Source: Bacteroidota bacterium (lineage in GTDB: Bacteria; Bacteroidota; Bacteroidia; Bacteroidales; Dysgonomonadaceae). Taken from it: DNA of 54,498 nucleotides. Positions 54,410-54,498 of the stretch are shown piece after piece. Both the position numbers and the translations under genes were made by a program. Location of the stretch: positions 1 to 54,498 of the forward strand of contig JAEZZZ010000025.1 of the NCBI GenBank assembly GCA_023418255.1, in the 5' to 3' direction. The notes beneath the pieces are model-generated. The model was not told the origin of the DNA and made no database searches. It saw nothing but the letters and a program-made list of their open reading frames with translations. The first letter of the stretch is position 1. Every line of letters begins with the position of its first letter.

Positions 54410-54498
54410 AATTTGCAAGATTTTACTCTGTAAAGATACGAAAAACGGCAAATATATACAAGGAAAAGAGGAGTTATTTTTCTGATAATCAGAGGAGG

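Overview
The window looks like a chromosomal segment of a Bacteroidota bacterium, most likely of the order Bacteroidales. The evidence is the promoter style (TTG, 19-20 bases, TAnnTTTG), SusC-like TonB receptors with an N-terminal carboxypeptidase-regulatory-like domain, DUF4876/DUF6850/DUF4857-type proteins, a clan CD (C25/gingipain-like) peptidase, and IS types common in this group. The DNA is AT-rich, most strongly so in the Wzx/Wzy and amino-sugar genes.

Region 1 (about 0.45-28.8 kb, all on the minus strand) is a surface polysaccharide (O-antigen or exopolysaccharide) locus. Read in the direction of transcription it contains: rfbA, rfbC and rfbB (dTDP-4-keto-6-deoxyglucose supply; no rfbD here); an SLBB outer-membrane export protein and a Wzz-like chain-length protein; wecC and wecB (UDP-ManNAcA supply); a four-gene amino-sugar set (4,6-dehydratase, aminotransferase, acetyltransferase, CBS-nucleotidyltransferase); a glycosyltransferase interrupted at a G9 tract; a Wzx flippase and a Wzy polymerase; a second transcription unit with a bi-domain oxidoreductase, a heparinase II/III-like protein, a WbuB-like GT4 enzyme and a PglC-like initiating transferase, followed by a PLP decarboxylase, an ATP-grasp ligase and a PglE-like aminotransferase; then a coiled-coil protein of unknown function and gmd. 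Promoters can be proposed at 28.93, 26.04 and 12.24 kb, and a clear terminator at 2.73 kb.

Region 2 (29.1-30.5 kb, plus strand) is a single gene for tyrosine phenol-lyase with its own promoter and terminator, divergent from the rfb genes.

Region 3 (30.7-47.5 kb, plus strand) is an outer-membrane uptake region made of two paralogous triads: TonB-dependent receptor, DUF4876 lipoprotein, DUF6850 beta-barrel. The first triad is preceded by a Cys/His-rich lipoprotein and a PepSY-type membrane protein and followed by an ABC transporter and a DUF4857 protein. Both triads start from promoters carrying the same 49-bp module (AATCCC, 8 bases, GGGATTG, 20 bases, TATCTTTG), in which the inverted repeat overlaps the -33 element. 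This is the strongest candidate here for an undescribed, co-regulated system. The substrate is unknown; a metal or metal chelate is my guess from the PepSY protein and the Cys/His lipoprotein.

Region 4 (47.5-54.5 kb) holds a gingipain-like cysteine peptidase with a helical-repeat C-terminus behind a two-hairpin leader, a small lipoprotein, a DUF2141 protein, an S41 peptidase, and decayed fragments of three insertion sequences (IS4-like, IS1595-like, IS5-like) at the right edge.
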